A stretch of 64,000 bases of DNA from Thermocaproicibacter melissae (lineage in GTDB: Bacteria; Bacillota; Clostridia; Oscillospirales; Acutalibacteraceae), in NCBI RefSeq assembly GCF_024498295.1, contig NZ_CP101827.1, positions 686,001 to 750,000 on the forward strand, written 5' to 3'. Position numbers and translations under genes: made by a program. The notes below the pieces were generated by a model. It was given only the letters and a program-made list of their open reading frames with translations. It was not told where the DNA came from and did no database searches. This document shows positions 18,519 to 28,419 of this stretch, one piece after another; position 1 is the first letter of the stretch, and every line of letters starts with the position of its first letter.

Positions 18519-20456
18519 ATGGGTTTGACGTTAGCACAAAAAATCATTAAGAATCACTTGGTCAGCGGAGAAATGGTTGTCGGCCAGGAAATAGGCCTGA
18601 AAATTGACCAGACTCTGACGCAGGATGCTACTGGAACGATGGCTTATCTCGAATTTGAAGCCATGGGCGTGCCTCGTGTAAAAACCGAACTTTCTGTTGC
18701 TTATATCGACCACAACACTTTGCAATCAGGCTTTGAAAATGCAGATGACCATCGTTTCATCCAGTCTGAGGCAAAGAAGCACGGCATCTATTTCTCACGC
18801 CCCGGAAACGGAATTTGCCATCAGGTTCATCTGGAACGCTTCGGAATCCCGGGGAAAACCCTGATTGGCTCTGACAGCCATACCCCTACGGGCGGCGGAA
18901 TCGGCATGCTTGCAATGGGAGCCGGCGGACTTGACGTTGCAGTTGCGATGGGCGGTGGCCCTTACTATATCACCATGCCCAAAATCGTCTATATTGAATT
19001 GACCGGAAAACTTCCGGATTGGGTTAGCGCAAAGGATGTTATTCTGGAAGTGCTTCGCCTTCTCTCTGTAAAAGGCGGCGTAGGCAAAATCATTGAATAC
19101 GGCGGGGAAGGCGTCAAGACTCTCTCGGTTCCGGAACGTGCAACCATTACAAACATGGGTGCAGAACTTGGCGCAACAACATCAATTTTCCCGTCCGATG
19201 AAATTACAAAGAGCTTTTTGGAAGCACAGGGACGCGGAAAAGACTGGGTGGAACTTCAGCCGGATCCGGATGCTCATTATGATGAAGTCCTCCATATTGA
19301 CCTCTCTAGTCTGAAACCGCTTGCTGCCTGCCCGCACAGCCCGGATGCAGTAAAATCGGTTGAGGAGATTGGCCCAATAAAAATTGACCAAGTCTGCATC
19401 GGTTCCTGCACCAACTCGTCTTATCGTGATATGATGCGTGTGGCTTCCATTCTGAAAGGCAAAACCGTTGCTCCGAATGTGAGCCTCACCATTTCACCAG
19501 GTTCCAAACAGGTATTTCATATGCTTGCTAAGAACGGTGCCTTGGCGGATATTATTGATGCAGGCGCACGTGTACTGGAATGTGCCTGCGGCCCTTGCAT
19601 CGGTATGGGACAGTCTCCGAATTCCGGAGGCATTTCTCTGCGCACGTTCAACCGTAATTTCTTGGGACGCTCCGGAACCGCCGATGCTCAGATTTATCTA
19701 GTCAGCCCGGAAACAGCGGCAGCATCGGCAATCGCCGGAGTTTTGACAGACCCGCGAACACTCGGTCATGAAGAACCGATTTCCATGCCTGAGAAGTTTG
19801 ATATTGATGACAATATGATCGAGCCGCCGGCTCCTCCGGAGGAAGCTGATTCGGTCGAGATCCTTCGCGGCCCCAATATCAAAGACTTCCCCAAAACCTC
19901 TCCGCTGCCTGAGAATATTAAGGCCAAAGCACTTCTGAAAGTCGGAGACAACATCACAACGGACCACATTATGCCGGCGGGTTCAAAAATCCTTCCGTTC
20001 CGCTCGAACATTCCATATATGTCTCAGTTCTGCTTCTCGGTCTGCGACAAGTCATTCCCTGAGCGCTGCAAACAGCATGGAACCGGCATTATCATCGGCG
20101 GCTCCAATTACGGGCAAGGTTCTTCCCGTGAGCATGCAGCATTGGTACCGCTTTATCTGGGAATTAAAGCTGTCATCGTGAAGAGCTTTGCGAGAATTCA
20201 CTGTGCAAATTTGGCAAATGCAGGCATCCTTCCGCTCGTTTTTGTAAACGAAAGCGATTATGACGCAGTTGACCAGATGGATGAATTGGAACTGCCCGAT
20301 ATTCGCAAAGCAATTGCGGAAAAACGCAGAATTTTTGTCAATAACCTCACCAAGGGTACAAAGTTTGAAGTAAAAGCTATGCTGAGTGATCGCCAGCGTG
20401 AGATTGTTCTTGCGGGAGGTTTGCTCGACTATACTCGCGAACATTCCGGCAAGTAA
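18519..20456 (+). CDS. acnA: Aconitate hydratase
   Basis: [4Fe-4S] enzyme that interconverts citrate and isocitrate. The 645 residues are of the short, Aquifex-type aconitase (longer than LeuC, shorter than AcnA of E. coli); the swivel domain is fused at the C-terminus (about 480-640). Cluster cysteines are in CIGSCTNSSYRDM and ACGPCIGMGQ; the active-site region GSDSHTPTGGG is intact. Followed 56 bases later by isocitrate dehydrogenase, giving the oxidative path from citrate to 2-oxoglutarate used for glutamate in anaerobes with partial TCA cycles. Confidence 0.95.
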   Translation: MGLTLAQKIIKNHLVSGEMVVGQEIGLKIDQTLTQDATGTMAYLEFEAMGVPRVKTELSVAYIDHNTLQSGFENADDHRFIQSEAKKHGIYFSRPGNGICHQVHLERFGIPGKTLIGSDSHTPTGGGIGMLAMGAGGLDVAVAMGGGPYYITMPKIVYIELTGKLPDWVSAKDVILEVLRLLSVKGGVGKIIEYGGEGVKTLSVPERATITNMGAELGATTSIFPSDEITKSFLEAQGRGKDWVELQPDPDAHYDEVLHIDLSSLKPLAACPHSPDAVKSVEEIGPIKIDQVCIGSCTNSSYRDMMRVASILKGKTVAPNVSLTISPGSKQVFHMLAKNGALADIIDAGARVLECACGPCIGMGQSPNSGGISLRTFNRNFLGRSGTADAQIYLVSPETAAASAIAGVLTDPRTLGHEEPISMPEKFDIDDNMIEPPAPPEEADSVEILRGPNIKDFPKTSPLPENIKAKALLKVGDNITTDHIMPAGSKILPFRSNIPYMSQFCFSVCDKSFPERCKQHGTGIIIGGSNYGQGSSREHAALVPLYLGIKAVIVKSFARIHCANLANAGILPLVFVNESDYDAVDQMDELELPDIRKAIAEKRRIFVNNLTKGTKFEVKAMLSDRQREIVLAGGLLDYTREHSGK

Positions 20457-20512
20457 TGAACATGGTTCTGTATTCCTAGCACTAATCATACTGTTTTTCG
20501 GAGGAAATGAAT

Positions 20513-21721
20513 ATGGCGGAAAAAATTCAAATGCGCACCCCTCTTGTCGAAATGGACGGAGATGAGATGACGCGCGTCATCTGGAAAGAGATTAAGGAAA
20601 TCCTCATCGAGCCGTATGTCGACCTTAAGACAGAGTATTACGACCTGGGCCTAAAGCACCGCGATGAAACAAATGACCAAGTCACGGTTGATGCTTCTGA
20701 GGCAACAAAGAAGTACGGCGTTGCTGTAAAGTGCGCGACCATTACACCAAATGCAGACCGTGTTAAGGAGTACAACCTCAAGGAGATGTGGAAATCGCCG
20801 AATGGCACGATTCGTGCCATCCTGGACGGCACCGTATTCCGTACCCCAATTCTTGTGAAGGGTATCACCCCGCTTGTACCCGGATGGAAGAAACCGATTA
20901 TTATAGCGCGCCATGCTTACGGTGACGTTTACCGCGGTGTTGAGATGCAAGTTCCGGCCGGAGCTAAGGCGGAGCTTGTTGTTACCAACGCCGACGGCAG
21001 TGAGACCAGAACTCTGATTCATGATTTCAAATCACCCGGCATTATTCAGGGCCAGCATAATCTTGATAAGAGCATTGAAAACTTTGCGAAATCATGCTTC
21101 CAGTATGCACTGGATGTCAAGAGAGACCTTTGGTTCTCGACAAAGGATACAATTTCCAAAAAATATGACCACAGATTCAAGGATATTTTCAATGAGCTGT
21201 ATGATTCTACTTATAAAGAGAAGTTTGAAGAAGCGGGTATCAAGTATTTTTACACTCTGATTGATGACGCGGTTGCCCGTGTTGTACGTTCAAACGGCGG
21301 ATTTATCTGGGCCTGCAAAAATTACGACGGTGATGTGATGAGCGACATGGTGGCTACGGCGTTCGGTAGTTTGGCCATGATGACAAGTGTGCTTGTTTCA
21401 CCGGACGGTGTTTATGAGTATGAAGCAGCTCACGGAACGGTGCAGCGCCATTATTACAAGTACCTCAGGGGTGAATCCACTTCCACAAATTCCATGGCTA
21501 CACTCTTTGCTTGGACGGGAGCGTTGAAGAAGCGCGGAGAACTTGACGGCCTTCAGGATCTCTCTGCTTTTGCGGAAAAGCTGGAGAAAGCATCCATTCA
21601 GACGATTGAAGAAGGCGTCATGACAGGCGACCTTGCAGCCATATCAACTTTGCCGAATATTCAGAAAGTTGACACGGAAACTTTCCTGAGGGAAGTTGAC
21701 AAGAGATTGCAGGCACTGTAA
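20513..21721 (+). CDS. icd: NADP-dependent isocitrate dehydrogenase
   Basis: Oxidative decarboxylation of isocitrate to 2-oxoglutarate. The 402 residues are of the homodimeric, eukaryote-like type II family ([21 protein letters not shown], then [17 protein letters not shown] for isocitrate binding), unlike the E. coli type. The ATG at 20513 is chosen because GGAGG is 8 bases upstream; the ATG at 20507 is too close to it. Paired with aconitase. Confidence 0.95.
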   Translation: MAEKIQMRTPLVEMDGDEMTRVIWKEIKEILIEPYVDLKTEYYDLGLKHRDETNDQVTVDASEATKKYGVAVKCATITPNADRVKEYNLKEMWKSPNGTIRAILDGTVFRTPILVKGITPLVPGWKKPIIIARHAYGDVYRGVEMQVPAGAKAELVVTNADGSETRTLIHDFKSPGIIQGQHNLDKSIENFAKSCFQYALDVKRDLWFSTKDTISKKYDHRFKDIFNELYDSTYKEKFEEAGIKYFYTLIDDAVARVVRSNGGFIWACKNYDGDVMSDMVATAFGSLAMMTSVLVSPDGVYEYEAAHGTVQRHYYKYLRGESTSTNSMATLFAWTGALKKRGELDGLQDLSAFAEKLEKASIQTIEEGVMTGDLAAISTLPNIQKVDTETFLREVDKRLQAL

Positions 21722-21827
21722 GAAGTCTGCGCAGTTTGCTACTAAGAAAATAAAGTTACAGTTTCAGTCGAAACTAGATTCGGACCGCGGCTGTAAAGAT
21801 GGATCATTTCCCTTAGGAGGTATGATT

Positions 21828-22520
21828 ATGCTGAGGCATGAGAATGTTTCAATGTCTGTTGTTCGGCGATTGCCGCGTTACTATCGGTTTCTAAATCATT
21901 TGAAAGAGTCTGGAGTCACCAGAATCTCATCTACGGAACTATCGCAAAAACTGGGGCTTACAGCTTCGCAGATACGGCAAGACCTTAACTGTTTCGGTGG
22001 TTTCGGTCAGCAGGGGTATGGCTATATAGTCAGCCAGCTTTGCGATGAAATCGGTAAAATTCTCGGTTTGCAGAGTGGCTATAAAACGATTTTGCTGGGA
22101 GCCGGTAACCTCGGAATGGCAATTGCCAACCACATGGCATTTGAAGCAGATGGTTTCCGCTTGATTGGAATTTTCGATAACTCACCTCAAAAAATAGGCA
22201 TGACGATCGGTGGGCTGCAGGTCCAAGATGTGAATAATCTGGAAAAATTTTGCAAAAAAGAGAAGCCTGTGATGGCTGTTCTTTGCGTTCCGCGCAGTGC
22301 TGTGGAAGAGCTTGGCAAGGTTCTTTATCAATTGGGCATTCGGAACTTTTGGAATTTCAGCCATTATGATATTTCGCTTGAATACCCGGATACGATTGTA
22401 GAGAATGTTCACTTAAACGACAGCCTGATGACGCTTTGCTACCGTATCTGCAACGGCAGAACAAAGAAGCAGGAAATGGAGCAGAAACAAAAAAATCAAA
22501 CAGAACTGTCGGCTGATTAA
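21828..22520 (+). CDS. rex: Redox-sensing transcriptional repressor Rex
   Basis: Senses the NADH/NAD+ ratio and represses fermentation and redox genes when NAD+ is high. The 230 residues have an N-terminal winged helix (TRISSTELSQKLGLTASQIRQDL), the linking FGGFGQQGYGY signature, a Rossmann domain with GAGNLGMAIA, and a domain-swap C-terminal helix. The third ATG in the cluster (21828) is chosen: AGGAGG lies 7 bases upstream. The C-terminal 20 residues are K/Q-rich. It follows acnA-icd and may be co-transcribed. Confidence 0.96.
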   Translation: MLRHENVSMSVVRRLPRYYRFLNHLKESGVTRISSTELSQKLGLTASQIRQDLNCFGGFGQQGYGYIVSQLCDEIGKILGLQSGYKTILLGAGNLGMAIANHMAFEADGFRLIGIFDNSPQKIGMTIGGLQVQDVNNLEKFCKKEKPVMAVLCVPRSAVEELGKVLYQLGIRNFWNFSHYDISLEYPDTIVENVHLNDSLMTLCYRICNGRTKKQEMEQKQKNQTELSAD

Positions 22521-22530
22521 TCGGCTAAGC

Positions 22531-22567
22531 AAAAATCCCTGTTCATCAAGTGAACAGGGATTTTTTT
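22531..22567. terminator. Bidirectional terminator after rex
   Basis: AAAAATCCCTGTTCA and TGAACAGGGATTTTT form a 15-bp hairpin with a 5-base loop, with T7 on the plus strand and T5 on the minus strand. Shared by convergent rex and the DUF4380 gene. Confidence 0.92.
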
Positions 22568-23495
22568 ACTTTAGGTTTTCCATATATTTTGCAATCGCAT
22601 TCTCATCTTTTGCATTGAGACAATCCGTGGTGAGATATACGGAAAGGTTCTCCACATGTTTAATTTCTTGCCCAGGTTCAACACGATACATTGGGCTCAT
22701 AGACTGAATCTCAGTGTAATCTTTTTGAACACCGATTTCACATGAGCTGCCGAAATCCGGATAGACGGCCTGCACATCATGAACATATCGCTTCAAGAAT
22801 GTGTAGCGTGGTCCAACAAATGCAACCCAGCCGAAAACATTGTTGCAGCCTATTTTCAACGGAGCAGAATTTTCAGCATCCTTTCTGATGGTAAGGAAGC
22901 GGTTGCCGATGAAAATTCGATCATCATGCAGCTGGGTACCGGGCCAGAGAACCAGTGCTCTGTTTGGACGAAAATCATCGCTCGTGTCAGCATTCTGGGG
23001 CAGAATGACGACATCGTTTCCTTCGAGCATGGTAATCGGCCACAAGCCGCAAGGCTGAGCTTCTTTGGAAACATTCTTAACGGTGTGAGAAACCATAATA
23101 TCCGCTGTGTCTTCGCTGATAAAAACCTCAAAACCGGTTTGAAAAACTGCGTTTTTCGGCTTTGGTGTCGCAAAACGTACACTGTCGGAAAAAATACTGT
23201 AAACAACCGGAGAATTGTCAGGGATAATCGTTCGTGCGGAACGCTCTGAGCTGAGCCAGAGCCGGTGTCCTCCGTAATGATAAAACACGTTCTGTGAGTC
23301 GGCTTTATCCTCCGCATTTTTACATAACACTCGATGGCTGCGTTCCGAATCCTCATAGAAAATGTTTTCTTTTCCGCAGAAACCGAAATAAATGATGCGG
23401 GGTCCGTAGTCTATTGTTACAATGGCATCGATAATGCCATTCGTCATACGCACACATTTTCCGAAATTTTTATAATCAATTTCTTCGATTTCCAA
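22566..23495 (-). CDS. DUF4380 family protein (mutarotase-like fold)
   Basis: A 309-residue cytosolic protein that I match to DUF4380, a family predicted to fold like aldose 1-epimerases. Visible features: DYGPRIIYFGF, YGGHRLWLSSER, then PCGLWPITMLEGNDVVILPQ. The GGHR-LW pattern is typical. No signal peptide. The start is probably a TTG at 23495 with AAAGGGTG 7 bases before it; the frame is open up to 23534 but that would overlap tmcAL. Function unknown; a carbohydrate substrate is inference from the fold. Confidence 0.72.
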   Translation of the reverse strand: MEIEEIDYKNFGKCVRMTNGIIDAIVTIDYGPRIIYFGFCGKENIFYEDSERSHRVLCKNAEDKADSQNVFYHYGGHRLWLSSERSARTIIPDNSPVVYSIFSDSVRFATPKPKNAVFQTGFEVFISEDTADIMVSHTVKNVSKEAQPCGLWPITMLEGNDVVILPQNADTSDDFRPNRALVLWPGTQLHDDRIFIGNRFLTIRKDAENSAPLKIGCNNVFGWVAFVGPRYTFLKRYVHDVQAVYPDFGSSCEIGVQKDYTEIQSMSPMYRVEPGQEIKHVENLSVYLTTDCLNAKDENAIAKYMENLK

Positions 23496-23523
23496 TGGGA
23501 TGCACCCTTTCAGTACACAGATA

Positions 23524-24711
23524 TTACAGTACAATGATTTTTGTAGATCGATCTAGTCCGCACGGTCCTGCTTGAGGCATACATAGGGAGTACAAATCGG
23601 TTGATTTATTTTCAAGTTCCATGATTCGGCGTGCTCGAGGGTTAAGCTGTTCCGTATCTGAAAATCGCGAGATGATTGGCAGTTTCTTCTGTTCCTTTGC
23701 ACGACGTAGAATCTTATCGCCGTTTTTTCCAATGCCAAGGATTCTTAGATATGGGGGAAGGCCTTTGGCATCTTCTTTTGTAATTCCCAGAAAAGCCGAG
23801 AGAAGTATTCGGCGAATTCTCGCCATCGGATATCGTTTAGTTTTTGCAGTCTTGAGCAAATCACTCATGCTGCCGGCAGTTTGAACGGAGGCATAAATTC
23901 TGTTTTCAAGTCCCTCGCTGATGTCCGGAAGAGAAGAAAAAGCGACGCGATCCATCTGCCGAAATGAAGAAAGCATCGCGCGTTCCACAAACGAAAGGCT
24001 TGCAGGTGCTCTTCCGGATGAGATTTCTTCTTTTAAAATTTGATAGGCTTGCACCGGCATATATTGAGAAACTGAGCTTCCATCTACAATTTTCTTGCGA
24101 ATTTGAGAGGAAGAAGCAACAGCATCCGGTTCATCACTGCTTGAGTCGAAAAGCGATACTCTTTTTACGGTAAAAGGTTTCAGAGATGCCCCAAGTTGTT
24201 GAATCGCGCTAAGATATTCTATGCCAAGTACATTGTTTGGTTTGCGAAGCAGAAGTGCAGTTTCGCTGCCAAAGAGATTTTCAACAGCATTCTGACGTGC
24301 TGAAGCGAATGTCATACCTTGCTGCAGATATTTCTGCATTTGCTCATGCAGAAGGGGAGAGACTAAAGCTTGTTTGGCTTCAGAAAGTTTCCCAATATCG
24401 CCGCATTCACTTCCAAAGCCGATTATGTCAACTCCGAGTGCGGAAAGAAGGAAAACTCCGCCAAGCGAAAAGTGTTGTGCTCCAGAAACAGCCCAGGGAA
24501 GAGGCAGCTCCACAACGAGATCTGCACCGCAAGAAAGAGCTTCTCGAGTTCTGGCCCATTTTGAAAGGATTGCCGCTTCACCGCGTTGAACAAAATTTCC
24601 GCTCATGACAACGGCGACGCAATCTGCACCGAGGTTTCGCATTTCCTGAAGAAGAAAAGCATGCCCGTTATGAAGCGGATTATATTCGGCAATAATACCG
24701 GCAATCGTCAT
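23524..24711 (-). CDS. tmcAL: tRNA(Met) cytidine acetate ligase TmcAL
   Basis: Uses ATP and acetate to make N4-acetylcytidine at the wobble base of elongator tRNA-Met. The 395 residues carry a nucleotidyltransferase HxGH motif, IIAEYNPLHNGHAFLL, then VVMSGNFVQRGEAAILSKW. The ATG at 24711 has AAGGAG upstream; the long frame before it is not coding-like. It needs acetate, and acetate kinase lies divergently next to it. Confidence 0.93.
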   Translation of the reverse strand: MTIAGIIAEYNPLHNGHAFLLQEMRNLGADCVAVVMSGNFVQRGEAAILSKWARTREALSCGADLVVELPLPWAVSGAQHFSLGGVFLLSALGVDIIGFGSECGDIGKLSEAKQALVSPLLHEQMQKYLQQGMTFASARQNAVENLFGSETALLLRKPNNVLGIEYLSAIQQLGASLKPFTVKRVSLFDSSSDEPDAVASSSQIRKKIVDGSSVSQYMPVQAYQILKEEISSGRAPASLSFVERAMLSSFRQMDRVAFSSLPDISEGLENRIYASVQTAGSMSDLLKTAKTKRYPMARIRRILLSAFLGITKEDAKGLPPYLRILGIGKNGDKILRRAKEQKKLPIISRFSDTEQLNPRARRIMELENKSTDLYSLCMPQAGPCGLDRSTKIIVL

Positions 24712-24746
24712 TTTATGAGAATTCTCCTTGAATTTGCACCATGCTT

Positions 24747-24774
24747 GTATTATGATAGTATTTGGCGTTGTCAA
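24747..24774 (-). promoter_or_regulatory. Promoter of tmcAL
   Basis: Minus-strand TTGACA (24774-24769), 16 bases, then TAATAC (24752-24747), about 35 bases before the tmcAL ATG. Confidence 0.65.
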
Positions 24775-24832
24775 TTTCCATTTTACTCGTTCTATTTTAC
24801 TAGCAAATGTTAACTCTTTCAATAGGCTGTTC

Positions 24833-24855
24833 AGATTCACAATAGTTATGAATCT
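24833..24855. repeat. Inverted repeat upstream of ackA
   Basis: AGATTCA (24833-24839) and TGAATCT (24849-24855) are perfect complements separated by 9 bases, 45 bases before the ackA start. It may be an operator or a weak leader hairpin. It does not match the TTGTGAA-type Rex box. Confidence 0.4.
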
Positions 24856-24900
24856 CAAAAATATATTGAAAGTTAATCAAATCAATGTAGGAGGAAACAA

Positions 24901-26154
24901 ATGAAAATCCTGGTAATTAACGCTGGAAGCTCATCTCTGAAATATCAGCTGATTGATATGGACACAGAGAAGATGATTGCAAAGGGTATCTGTGAAAGAA
25001 TCGGAGCGGAAGGCTCTCGGATTGAATACAAAACCAGCGACGGCCGTTCCATGAAAAAGAACGCTGAGATTAGAAACCATGTAGATGCGTTCAAACTTGT
25101 TACTGAGGCTTTGGTAGACCCTGAGTTGGGCGTTATTTCAAACCTTTCCGAGATTTCCGCTATCGGCCACCGAATCGTGCAGGGCGGTGCTATATTTGAC
25201 AAATCCGTTCTGGTCAACGATGAAGTGATTCGCCAGATTCAAAGCCTGATTCCGCTCGCACCGCTGCACAACGGACCGGAAGTTGATGCTATTCTCGCGT
25301 CCCGTGAAGTGTTCGGCGCAGATATGCCGCAGTGCGTTGTGTTCGATACGTCTTTCCATTCAACAATGCCTCCGAAAGCATATCTGTATGCAATTCCTTA
25401 TGAGTACTACGAGAAATATAAGATTCGCCGTTATGGCTTCCACGGTACTTCCCACCGCTATGTCAGCCACCATTGTGCACACCTGATGCATCAGCCGCTG
25501 GAAGACATTAAAATGATTACCTGCCATATTGGCAACGGTTCCTCCATTGCCGCGATTCAAAACGGCAAGGTCATTGATACGAGCATGGGCCTGACTCCGC
25601 TCGACGGCTTCATGATGGGCACACGTTCCGGAGCACTTGACCCCTCCGTTATCACTTTCTTGATGGAAAAAGAGGGCCTCACTCCGCAGGAAATGAATCA
25701 GATCCTCAACAAAAAGTCGGGCGTTTATGGAATCTGCGGCCTCAGCGATGACCGCGATGTAACGAAAGCGGAAATTGAAGGCGATCCGAAGGCAATTCTG
25801 GCACATGAGATGCAGATTTACCAGATTGCAAAATATATCGGTGCTTACGCAGCTGCCATGAACGGTGTGGACTGCATTGTATTCACCGCAGGTCTGGGTG
25901 AGAATCAGCCTGAAATCCGTTATGGCGTATGCCGTTATCTGAAATATCTCGGCGTAAAGATTGATCCGATTCTGAATGATGAATATATTCACGGAAAAGA
26001 AGGAAAGATTTCCACTTTCGATTCCGTTGTTCCGGTGTATGTCATTAACACTAACGAAGAGCTTGTCATTGCGCGTGACACAAAGGCGATCGTTGAGAAA
26101 CTTCACTACGCTTCTACTCCTGACAGAACTCATGTTGATCCGGAAGATGTCTGA
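24901..26154 (+). CDS. ackA: Acetate kinase
   Basis: Makes acetate and ATP from acetyl phosphate, the last step of acetate fermentation. The 417 residues begin MKILVINAGSSSLKYQL; other ASKHA motifs are CHIGNGSSIAAI and FTAGLGENQP. TAGGAGG precedes the ATG. No phosphotransacetylase gene is adjacent. Ends at a GC-rich terminator. Confidence 0.98.
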   Translation: MKILVINAGSSSLKYQLIDMDTEKMIAKGICERIGAEGSRIEYKTSDGRSMKKNAEIRNHVDAFKLVTEALVDPELGVISNLSEISAIGHRIVQGGAIFDKSVLVNDEVIRQIQSLIPLAPLHNGPEVDAILASREVFGADMPQCVVFDTSFHSTMPPKAYLYAIPYEYYEKYKIRRYGFHGTSHRYVSHHCAHLMHQPLEDIKMITCHIGNGSSIAAIQNGKVIDTSMGLTPLDGFMMGTRSGALDPSVITFLMEKEGLTPQEMNQILNKKSGVYGICGLSDDRDVTKAEIEGDPKAILAHEMQIYQIAKYIGAYAAAMNGVDCIVFTAGLGENQPEIRYGVCRYLKYLGVKIDPILNDEYIHGKEGKISTFDSVVPVYVINTNEELVIARDTKAIVEKLHYASTPDRTHVDPEDV

Positions 26155-26170
26155 AAATTCGGCATCTATG

Positions 26171-26200
26171 GGCGTCGGCTTCGGCCGGCGCCTTTTCTTT
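26171..26200 (+). terminator. Terminator of ackA
   Basis: GGCGTCGGC-TTCG-GCCGGCGCC is a stable hairpin with a TTCG tetraloop and one T-G pair, followed by TTTTCTTTTG. Confidence 0.88.
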
Positions 26201-26263
26201 TGTCTCTAGGAATACCGCATATAGCAATTAAAAACGAGCATATAATTACCCGAGGTGATTCCG

Positions 26264-26983
26264 TTGAAAGAAAAGAATCACAATGCCGTGCCAATTGCTG
26301 CATTGATCCTTTGCTGCCTCGCATTTTTGCTGCTTTCCTTCATTGCCTGTAGGAATCTCAGCAAAATGGCCGCAGCAGAAGCGGAAAAACATACACAGAC
26401 GATTGTAATTGACGCAGGGCATGGTGGGGAAGATGGAGGAGCCGTTGGAAAATCTCCAAAGGCGGAAAAGGATATCAATCTTGCAATTGCAAAAGATCTT
26501 CAGCAATTGCTTAAAGCGGCCGGGTACCGTGTGGTTATGACAAGAACAACGGACACTTCTCTTTCAGAACCGCTAAATACCGTCCATGAGCGAAAAGTCA
26601 GCGATCTTCATAATCGCTTGAAACTGATTCAGTCGCAGGGGAACTGCATTTTTATCAGCATCCACGAGAATTTTTTCGAGCAAAGTCAATATTGGGGCAC
26701 ACAGGTTTTTTATTCAACAAATAACGAAAAAAGCAAGGATATCGCCGAAGCTATTCGCTGCCAAGTGGTAGGGCAGCTTCAAAAGAATAACACTAGAACG
26801 ATAAAACCGGCGACAAGCTCTATCTATCTTCTTTGGAATACAAATGTTCCGGCAGTCTTGGTGGAGTGCGGCTTTCTCTCAAATGAACAGGAAGCCGCAA
26901 AGCTAAATCAGGAAGTATACCAAAAGAAGATGGCTTTCTGTATTTACTGCGGAGTGCTGGACTATTTCTCCAACGCCAGCTAA
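26264..26983 (+). CDS. cwlD: N-acetylmuramoyl-L-alanine amidase (CwlD-like)
   Basis: Amidase_3 zinc hydrolase that cuts the muramoyl-alanine bond of peptidoglycan; CwlD acts in spore cortex muramic-lactam formation. The 239 residues have a signal anchor (about residues 8-27), then VIDAGHGGEDGGAVG (zinc His and Glu), ISIHENFF (second His), and VLVECGFLSNEQEA (catalytic Glu). The TTG at 26264 is chosen because GAGGTGA is about 6 bases upstream; the upstream GTG lies within that site. The cwlD assignment rests on size and on the single catalytic domain. Confidence 0.85.
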   Translation: MKEKNHNAVPIAALILCCLAFLLLSFIACRNLSKMAAAEAEKHTQTIVIDAGHGGEDGGAVGKSPKAEKDINLAIAKDLQQLLKAAGYRVVMTRTTDTSLSEPLNTVHERKVSDLHNRLKLIQSQGNCIFISIHENFFEQSQYWGTQVFYSTNNEKSKDIAEAIRCQVVGQLQKNNTRTIKPATSSIYLLWNTNVPAVLVECGFLSNEQEAAKLNQEVYQKKMAFCIYCGVLDYFSNAS

Positions 26984-26985
26984 CC

Positions 26986-27014
26986 TTGTAATTCCGTCTG
27001 GCGCCGAATATAAT
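26986..27014 (+). promoter_or_regulatory. Promoter of radA
   Basis: TTGTAA (26986-26991), 17 bases, then TATAAT (27009-27014); about 35 bases before the radA ATG. Confidence 0.75.
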
Positions 27015-27048
27015 AGAGTTATCAAATTGGCGGGAATGAGGCTGGAAA

Positions 27049-28419
27049 ATGACCGGAAAATCGAAAAGCGTTTATGTATGTTCCGAATGCGGTTTTGAAT
27101 CTCCTAAATGGTTGGGGAAATGTCCGGATTGCGGAAAATGGAACACGATGCAAGAAGAAATCCGTGAACCAGTTCGCTCAATAAAATCTTCCTCTTCACG
27201 GCAGAGTTCCGCTGTGCACTCGGTACCGATTTCTGAAATCAGCGTCACCGATGAGGAAAGATACCACACCGGAATGAGTGAGCTCGACCGCGTTTTGGGC
27301 GGAGGAATTGTAAAAGGTTCTTTGATTTTGGTGAGCGGCGAGCCGGGAATCGGAAAATCGACTATTCTGCTGCAGATTTGCGGCTACTTAGGAAAAAAGC
27401 TGAAAATTCTGTATGTTTCCGGTGAGGAATCTGCCAGACAAATTAAGCTGCGTGCCTCTCGCCTTGGGGTAGAGAATTCAAATCTTTATCTTTTGACAGA
27501 AACGGACATCGAAAATGTTATTGAACAAATAAAAACGGACAAGCCAGACTTGGTAATGATTGATTCAATTCAGACGATGAATCTCGCTGAACTGAATTCA
27601 TCTCCGGGGAGTGTTTCTCAGGTACGGGAATGTACCGCCGCAATTATGCGGGTGGCGAAATCTTTGGAAATTCCCGCAATCCTTGTAGGACATGTCAATA
27701 AAGACGGAGTGATTGCCGGTCCAAAGGTTTTGGAGCATATCGTTGACACGGTTCTTTACTTTGAAGGGGACAGGCAGATGTCTTACCGAATCCTACGGGC
27801 TGTGAAAAACCGTTTTGGCTCCACAAATGAGATTGGAGTCTTTGATATGTCAGAGGATGGGCTCCATCAAGTTGAGAATCCGTCACAAGCGCTTCTTTCT
27901 GGACGTCCCACTGGTGTTTCGGGAACATGCGTAACTGCTATGATAGAAGGTTCCAGACCGATTCTTGCAGAAATTCAGGGTCTTGCAACGGCGACCGGTT
28001 ACGGGAATCCCAGAAGAATGGCTACTGGGTTTGATTACAACCGAATGTCTCTGCTTCTGGCCGTTTTGGAAAAACGTGAGGGCTTTTATTTTGCAAACCT
28101 TGACGCATATGTAAATGTTGTCGGCGGTTTAAGGCTCGACGAACCAGCAGGTGATCTTGCGGTAGCACTTGCGCTTATTTCGAGCCTTAAAGACAAGCCG
28201 ATCAACAGTGAGGCGATTGCTTTTGGAGAGATTGGTCTCGCTGGAGAATTGCGCTCCGTTACCAATGTTGAAGCGCGAATCGGTGAAGCTGACCGCCTAG
28301 GGTTTAAAAAATGTATTTTACCTTACCATTGCCTCAGCCGCATTGGACGCCGTTTTGAGCATATAGAATTGGTTGGAGTTAAAGATGTGAGGCAGGCGTT
28401 TGAGGCTGCTGTGAAGTAG
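27049..28419 (+). CDS. radA: DNA repair protein RadA
   Basis: Branch-migration helicase in homologous recombination. The 456 residues hold a CxxC-x10-CxxC zinc finger at the N-terminus (CSECGFESPKWLGKCPDCG), a RecA-type motor with Walker A GEPGIGKSTILLQ, the RadA-specific KNRFG motif, and a C-terminal Lon-protease-like domain. It has its own promoter. Its last 41 bases overlap a convergent small gene on the minus strand. Confidence 0.97.
   Translation: MTGKSKSVYVCSECGFESPKWLGKCPDCGKWNTMQEEIREPVRSIKSSSSRQSSAVHSVPISEISVTDEERYHTGMSELDRVLGGGIVKGSLILVSGEPGIGKSTILLQICGYLGKKLKILYVSGEESARQIKLRASRLGVENSNLYLLTETDIENVIEQIKTDKPDLVMIDSIQTMNLAELNSSPGSVSQVRECTAAIMRVAKSLEIPAILVGHVNKDGVIAGPKVLEHIVDTVLYFEGDRQMSYRILRAVKNRFGSTNEIGVFDMSEDGLHQVENPSQALLSGRPTGVSGTCVTAMIEGSRPILAEIQGLATATGYGNPRRMATGFDYNRMSLLLAVLEKREGFYFANLDAYVNVVGGLRLDEPAGDLAVALALISSLKDKPINSEAIAFGEIGLAGELRSVTNVEARIGEADRLGFKKCILPYHCLSRIGRRFEHIELVGVKDVRQAFEAAVK

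Noticed and set aside
24864-24885. Rex-binding site before ackA (TTGAAAGTTAATCAA)
   Set aside because: The spacing is 15 rather than 18 bases and the inner bases do not match the Rex box; too weak to call.
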